Both the position numbers and the translations under genes were made by a program. DNA of 64,000 nucleotides from Neostapfia colusana (taxonomy: Eukaryota > Streptophyta > Magnoliopsida > Poales > Poaceae). Under the pieces are notes generated by a model. The model was not told the origin of the DNA. It ran no database searches and was given only the letters and a program-made list of their open reading frames with translations. This document shows, one piece after another, positions 59,523 to 64,000 of the stretch. Every line of letters starts with the position of its first letter. Position 1 is the stretch's first letter. The DNA lies in assembly GCA_030760725.1 (NCBI GenBank), contig JASWHV010000011.1:14905501-14969500 (forward strand). The letters run 5' to 3'.

Positions 59523-60570
59523 CTACCCCTGCCGATATGGGTCTGGTCCTGCAATATTAGAGCTAGTACCTGGTCTAGCTTCATCAAAATAATCCTCACA
59601 AGTCTCCACAATTTTGTTAGTGTCATGTAAAAGCACACGGTAGTCTCTAGTAAGAGATGGGTTACCAAGAAACATGCCATCAACGGATCTAGGTTCAAAT
59701 TTATCAAGATTACCATGTTTCTTAACAAAGCATTTGCATCCAAATACCCATAAGTGTGTGACACTAGGCCTATGTCCAAACTGAAGTTCATATGGTTTTT
59801 TACTTAGCATAGCACGCAAGAAAACACGATTTGAGACATAACAAGCAGTTGCAATTGCATCAGCCTAAAATTTTTAGGAGTTTGATATTCATCAAGCATA
59901 GTCCTAGCCATATCAACTAAGGTTCTGTTCTTTCTCTCTACAACACCATTTTGTTAAGGTACATATGGTGAAGAAAATTGATGATCTATTCCATTTCAGC
60001 ACAAAAGTGATCAAACGATTGATCTTTAAATTTGGTTCCGTTATCACTTCTAATTGCTTTTAAAGATCCTGGATGATCAATTGATAATTCAAGAAATAAG
60101 GTTCTAAAGTGACTAAATGTTTCATTCTTAGATGCCATAAAATAAAACAAAGAGTATCTAGAATAGTCATCAACAATCACAAGAACATACCATTTAGCTC
60201 CGAAGGATTGAACACGTGAAGGTCCTTCGGTGTCAAGGTGTAAAACTTGACCCGGTTCAGTTTTCATGGTCATTGTGAGAGGAGCATGTGAACATGCAAC
60301 CATCCTACCATGTCTACAAGAAGAGCACACAATTTCTTTGTCCCCTTTAAGCTTAGGCAGACAACATATGCGATCAAGAGCACTAACACGTGTGAGATGA
60401 TCAAAGCCTACGTGACCAAGTCTATGATGCCAAAAATATAAGTCTTTTGAATCATTAGCAACTAGACATCTATGCTTAGAGGATGACATATCAAAATCAG
60501 CTTTAAAAACTCTTCCAAACCGAAACATATTAAAAATGAGCTCACTATTTGAATCTACAACCTTGCAACG
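59523..60570 (-). pseudogene. pol: C5 integrase
   Basis: The zinc finger shows LYFWHHRLGHVGFDHLTR and IVCSSCRHGR. The core has HLDTEGPSRV (first Asp), VIVDDYSRYSLFYF and IRSDNGTKF (second Asp). A frameshift and a stop at about 59955-59990 fall before the stretch with VERKN that carries the catalytic Glu. The C-terminal part continues as LSKKPYELQFGHRPSVTHLWVFGCKCF. All catalytic residues are visible but lie in different frames. Confidence 0.9.
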
Positions 60571-60574
60571 ATTT

Positions 60575-60850
60575 TTAGTGAATAATAATTTCTAGATTTT
60601 CATCTAACAATTGTGAAATAGAAAGCAAGTTATATTTCAAATTTTTAACAAGTGCAACAACTTTTAATGTGTAGTAATTATTTACTCTAACCGAACACTT
60701 AGCAGTTATAGGAGTTGAAGAATTATAAGCAAAAGTAACATTTTCTACATGTGACACAAAAGAGAGGGAGGAGAACCATTCTTTGTTACCGGTCATGTGG
60801 CGTGAGCATCCTGAATCCACAATCCAAATGTTCTCCTTTCTCAAGCGTGT
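60575..60850 (-). pseudogene. pol: C5 protease
   Basis: The minus strand reads WIVDSGCSRHMTGNKEWF, the copia aspartic protease active site, followed by VKNLKYNLLSISQL, the usual end of this domain. The 270 bases are open without a stop. Confidence 0.9.
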
Positions 60851-61883
60851 AACCTACATAGAAGTACAATACGTCGATGACTCAATACTGGGGTTAGTCA
60901 AAAGACATTTAGGAATCCAGTACTGAGTCACACGATGTCCAGCAGAAGTAACACGCAAAGGCTGAGATAAAACAGCAGGTTTATGAGCCAAAGTTTGAGG
61001 ATTTTTGTAACCAACTACTGACCTACGAGGTGTTACATGAGTAGCACTAAAAACAGTAGGTCCGGAAGCAAACTTTCCATGTTTTTGACTCATTACAGCA
61101 GGTTGCATATTCCTAACATTTGGTTCAGCACACGCAGGTTTTCGCACAGTTCTTATGTGATCTAGCAATCATTATTTCCTTTTTCTGTTGCTTAGCTAGT
61201 CTATAACAAAAATCTATGACATGACCATCTCTACCACAGTAGGTACAATGAAAATTAATTTTATGTTCATGTCTAGATGGGTAGACAACATGTTTATCTG
61301 AAACCGAAAGAGATAACACTCCTGCAGATTTAAAAACCACTTCTTTTTTGTTTAGGAACATTTTTAATCAAACTACTTCCTAATGACTTTACAATTTTAG
61401 GTGGATGTGCTTTAGCATGAGCATGGGAATCAAAACCTAACCCAGTTTTATCATTGCAAGATTTAGAAGAATTCAACAGCAAGTTTAGATTCTTATTCTC
61501 ATTATAAAACCGCTCTAGTGTCCTATTCATGTCATCAAGTTTATTAGACAAGTGTAGGCAGTTTTGACATGAAGTTTTTCCTTTTAATTTGCAATTGGAA
61601 CAATACTTAACTTCATGAGAACGTAAAGCATTGTTCAATATAGAAATTTCATTCATATCATCTTGTAGTTTCTTATTAAGATCATCACAAGTAGAACAAT
61701 GCAAATCAATTGTAGAACAACAAGCATCTTTCAAGTTTTTATCATTAAGTGCAGCAAGCTCTCTGTTATTTTCAATCTCTAACTCAAGTTTATCAAGTGT
61801 GGAGGTATGTGCACTTCTTAGAGAGGACAATTGTTCATATATTAAATCACATGAGGAACAAGAATCATTCACCCACTGCTCTC
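60851..61883 (-). pseudogene. gag: C5 gag C-terminal region with zinc knuckle
   Basis: From the right: VNDSCSSCDLIYEQLSSLRSAH, a coiled-coil-like stretch with cysteine pairs (HCSTCDDLN, YCSNCKLKG, SCQNCLHL), then a basic part, a frameshift near 61340, and the zinc knuckle CTYCGRDGHVIDFC (61206-61247, CX2CX4HX4C intact). A 350 bp spacer leads to the protease. The N-terminal capsid part is missing: an in-frame stop at 61882-61884 coincides with the end of recognisable Gag. Confidence 0.85.
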
Positions 61884-62753
61884 AGTGCCACTGCCTCAGC
61901 CTTCACCGTATGCTGGCGACAGAGTCGTGGCCTTCTTGCCCCTGGAAGCCTCTACTCGTTGCTCACACCGAGTCATTGCCCTGCTTTCGCAGACGCTCGA
62001 CCGAAAGCACCACTCTCTCGGTTCCCCGGTGCGCCACTGTTCTAAGCAATCTCGTGGCCGACGATCAACAGCAAATAGAGGCGCCAGAGGCTGCTCGAAC
62101 TCACGGTGAAGACCCTACACCGTTTCATGCACTATCACGGGAGAATTTCCCTGTTTACTTTTCGGTGTTCCTAGAACCGAGTCACTCAAAACTCCAAAAT
62201 TCATGACGATTAGTCCACTACAGCGTATTCTGAGCTACACACACGTTCTACACCTTCCCACGGCCATCTACGATCAACAACCGCTGAAAACCATCGACTA
62301 GGGTTTCTGTTCTTTGAGTTTTTCCAATCGCCGCTGTTTTAGCCCTAGGTCGACGGTGAGATCCTAGCTCCAGCCGTTTCCGTGGCAAACCGAGTTCAGA
62401 TTCATGCTCATCATGTCACCATGAAGCTGTAGGAGGAAACCGTTCCAAAAATAGGGCCCTGGGTAGCTCGGGCTACATCACCGGAGTTGAAGTCGCTGCT
62501 GTCACCGTCGCGAGCATGGTTCCGGCCATCGCCAAGCTTCGGTGAGTGCAACAACGTGTTCCTTGAGCGAAGTTGGGCACTGGCGGCAAGTTTCATCGAA
62601 GGTCGTGCGGTAGAACGACTGGCGGCGAGCTCTCCGGCGAGGCGCCGCCGTGGGAAGCGCGGGTGTCGCGATGGGGCCGGGTCCACCAGTCAGCCTATGT
62701 TTTCCAGCAGGGATCCGGTTGCGGCTGGGATTCGGTGCAACAGCCGGGGTGCG
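61884..62753. repeat. GC-rich orphan block, probably LTR core
   Basis: This 870 bp piece lies between C5 gag and G7 protease, without LTR termini on either side. Base composition and motifs (GGGTCCACCAGTCAG near 62680, many CCGGCG runs, ACTAGGGTTT near 62298) resemble the GC-rich cores of the gypsy LTRs here. Open frames on both strands are short and unlike any protein I recognise. It could also be a captured host fragment. I cannot assign it by eye. Confidence 0.4.
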
Positions 62754-63339
62754 ACATCTGGGTACTCACGGACCACTGGAATATCCTCCAGTTTCATGGT
62801 CACACTGTGGTATGCAACTGACATTTCAGTCTCCACGTCTTCAAGTATGAGTGTTTGAAGACCGTACAATGTAGAGTCCATGTGAACAATCCGTGGACCG
62901 ATATCAAGAACAGCCCAGTGGTAGTTCATCCACGCTATTCCTAACATCACATCGATCATCTGCCCCTCTAACACAATGAAAGTTGTGGGGTATAATTTTC
63001 CACCTAAGCACAGGGGTGCTTTGATCACTACTTCATTAGCAGCTATGTTTCCACTGGGTGAGCTGATAAGGTAGTGATCATTCGGTGTAGTGGTGGAAAG
63101 CTCAGCTCTGCACACAAATAATCTGCTGATAAATTTGTGTGTGGCTCCAGAGTCGAATAAAATCACTACGGGTAGTTTATTGAGTGTGAAGTTCCCGCTA
63201 GCACAGGTGCACCTTTCTGCACATCCTCTAGAGCTGTATGATAGATGCACCCGGACTTTGGTGCTGTTCCTTGGAGCTAAGCACGGGATTGATTTATACA
63301 CTGCTCCGGTGTATTTCCTCTGTGCCGTATCCTTTCTGG
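62754..63339 (-). pseudogene. pol: G7 protease
   Basis: Minus-strand motifs are VILFDSGATHKFISRLF (active site), KAPLCLGGKLYPTTFIVLEGQ and KLEDIPVVREYPDV, after which the element stops and unrelated GC-rich sequence begins. It is out of frame with the zinc knuckle upstream by one base. No stop lies inside the protease. Confidence 0.88.
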
Positions 63340-64000
63340 ACACCTCCTGCTGATGTGACCCAAATAACCGCATGTGAAGCATGGTTTCTCAGCCGGTTCT
63401 ATGTTACTCTGAGTACGGACACTGGGTGCATTCTATTGCAGCACGAACGCTTGAGGAACAGAATATTGCGGCTGCATATACCGTTGTTGCAGCTGTCCGA
63501 ATTCAGAATATTGAAATCAACGACTTGAATATTGTTGGAGTCTTCTAGCCGGCTGCATCAGCTGACAGTTTACGGTACTGTCTACCACCCGGTATTTCTG
63601 AGGAGCAATATTGCTACTATCCAGTGGTGTACTGTTCTTTCTTTTCTCAGCTTGCACTTCTCGCTGAGCGTCCTCAACCACGATGGCAGCGCTCATCAAC
63701 TCGTTGATGTTACCTGTATCTGCTAAGACCAGCCTTTCCTTTAACTTGGGATTGAGGCTGCGAAAGAACCATTCACATTTTCGTGCCTCAGTGTTCACAT
63801 ATTCAGGCGCATACTGCACCAATTTCTTGAACACCTGCAAATGTGTGTATGCAACCCTCCCTCCTTGTTTTAAGACTAGAAACTCCTCGAGTTTCCGTTG
63901 AATTATTCTGGAAGGAACATGATAAGCAAGAAATTCCTTCCGGAATAACATCCATGTGAACTGATGTCCAGCTGGTAGGGATGCGAGTTGATTTGCCCAT
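63340..64000 (-). pseudogene. gag: G7 gag, C-terminal part with intact zinc knuckle
   Basis: The minus strand reads LFRKEFLAYHVPSRIIQRKLEEFLVLKQGG, KLVQYAPEYVNTEARKCEWFFRSLNPKLKE and AAIVVEDAQREVQAEKRK, then a glutamine/tyrosine-rich tail with stops. The zinc knuckle CFTCGYLGHISRRC (63340-63381) has all four metal ligands, unlike those of G1, G2 and G3. The N-terminal part lies outside the window. Confidence 0.87.

Larger units (their letters stand above)
57855..61883 (-). mobile_element. C5: Ty1/copia element (SIRE/Maximus-like), body fragment
   Basis: Minus-strand order is gag C-terminus, zinc knuckle, protease, integrase, RT, RNase H, with integrase before RT, which defines copia. The cysteine-rich coiled Gag tail (VNDSCSSCDLIYEQLSSL) and YVDDIIFG in RT fit the SIRE/Maximus group. 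The element is cut inside RNase H by G4 on the left and loses its Gag start on the right near 61883. Neither LTR is in the window next to it. Several frameshifts and stops make it non-functional. The solo LTR at 42210 is of the same broad type, but identity of family was not tested. Confidence 0.92.
62754..64000 (-). mobile_element. G7: Ty3/gypsy (Tekay-like) gag-protease part, cut at both ends
   Basis: A minus-strand gypsy coding fragment continues beyond the window on the right and ends abruptly at 62754 on the left, in the middle of the EYPDVFP linker between protease and RT. The RT and later domains are absent next to it. It belongs to the same extended family as G1 to G4 by gag, zinc knuckle and protease motifs. 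Confidence 0.88.

Noticed and set aside
61631..62206. 191-codon open frame on the plus strand across the C5 gag end
   Set aside because: It is antisense to the clear copia Gag reading and crosses the junction into the orphan block.

Overview
This window is plant nuclear repeat DNA, most likely from a grass. It holds layer upon layer of LTR retrotransposons, and I found no host gene in 64 kb. The grass inference rests on chromovirus-type Ty3/gypsy elements with 4 kb LTRs, GC-rich blocks flanked by GTGGGNCCCAC motifs common in grass promoters, and a SIRE/Maximus-type Ty1/copia element; the species cannot be named. Names used here: G1, G2, G3, G4 and G7 are Ty3/gypsy elements (Tekay/Del-like: gag, protease, RT, RNase H, integrase, chromodomain); C5 is the copia element.

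Left part (1-10457): three minus-oriented gypsy LTRs and one LTR fragment lie head to tail. An LTR cut by the window edge ends at 3660 inside a second LTR (3661-7326). Next come an LTR scrap (7327-7728) and the left piece of the 3' LTR of G3.

Central nest (10458-39397, plus strand): G2 sits in the G3 LTR with target duplication TAACT. The youngest element, G1 (16850-31573), sits in the gag gene of G2 inside a run of nine G, with duplication GGGGG. G1 has two LTRs of about 4.27 kb that differ by roughly 1.5% by eye. The G2 LTRs differ by roughly 3%, in agreement with the nesting order. Both elements have tRNA-Met primer sites, long leaders and polypurine tracts. Both coding regions are broken, G1 mainly by one-base deletions and G2 mainly by in-frame stops.

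Right part: the minus-strand coding region of G3 (39770-46215) is split in its RT by a 1714 bp solo copia LTR (42210-43923, duplication CATGA). After an LTR-like scrap (46216-47008) comes G4 (47009-57854, minus), a deletion derivative with LTRs, primer site, leader and polypurine tract but almost no enzymes. G4 is inserted in the RNase H of C5 (57855-61883, minus). A GC-rich orphan block (61884-62753) and the gag-protease part of another minus-strand gypsy element, G7 (62754-64000), complete the window.

The elements form one extended family, so comparing them inside the window exposes conserved non-coding structure: a fixed-stem hairpin near the LTR 3' end, a cluster of perfect hairpins in the leader, a 21 bp LTR block, a TACGTCA site, about 345 bp tandem units in the LTR, and a palindrome before the polypurine tract. 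These, and the microhomology deletion junctions of G4 and G2, are the points most worth following up. I see no new enzyme system, defence locus or host operon.
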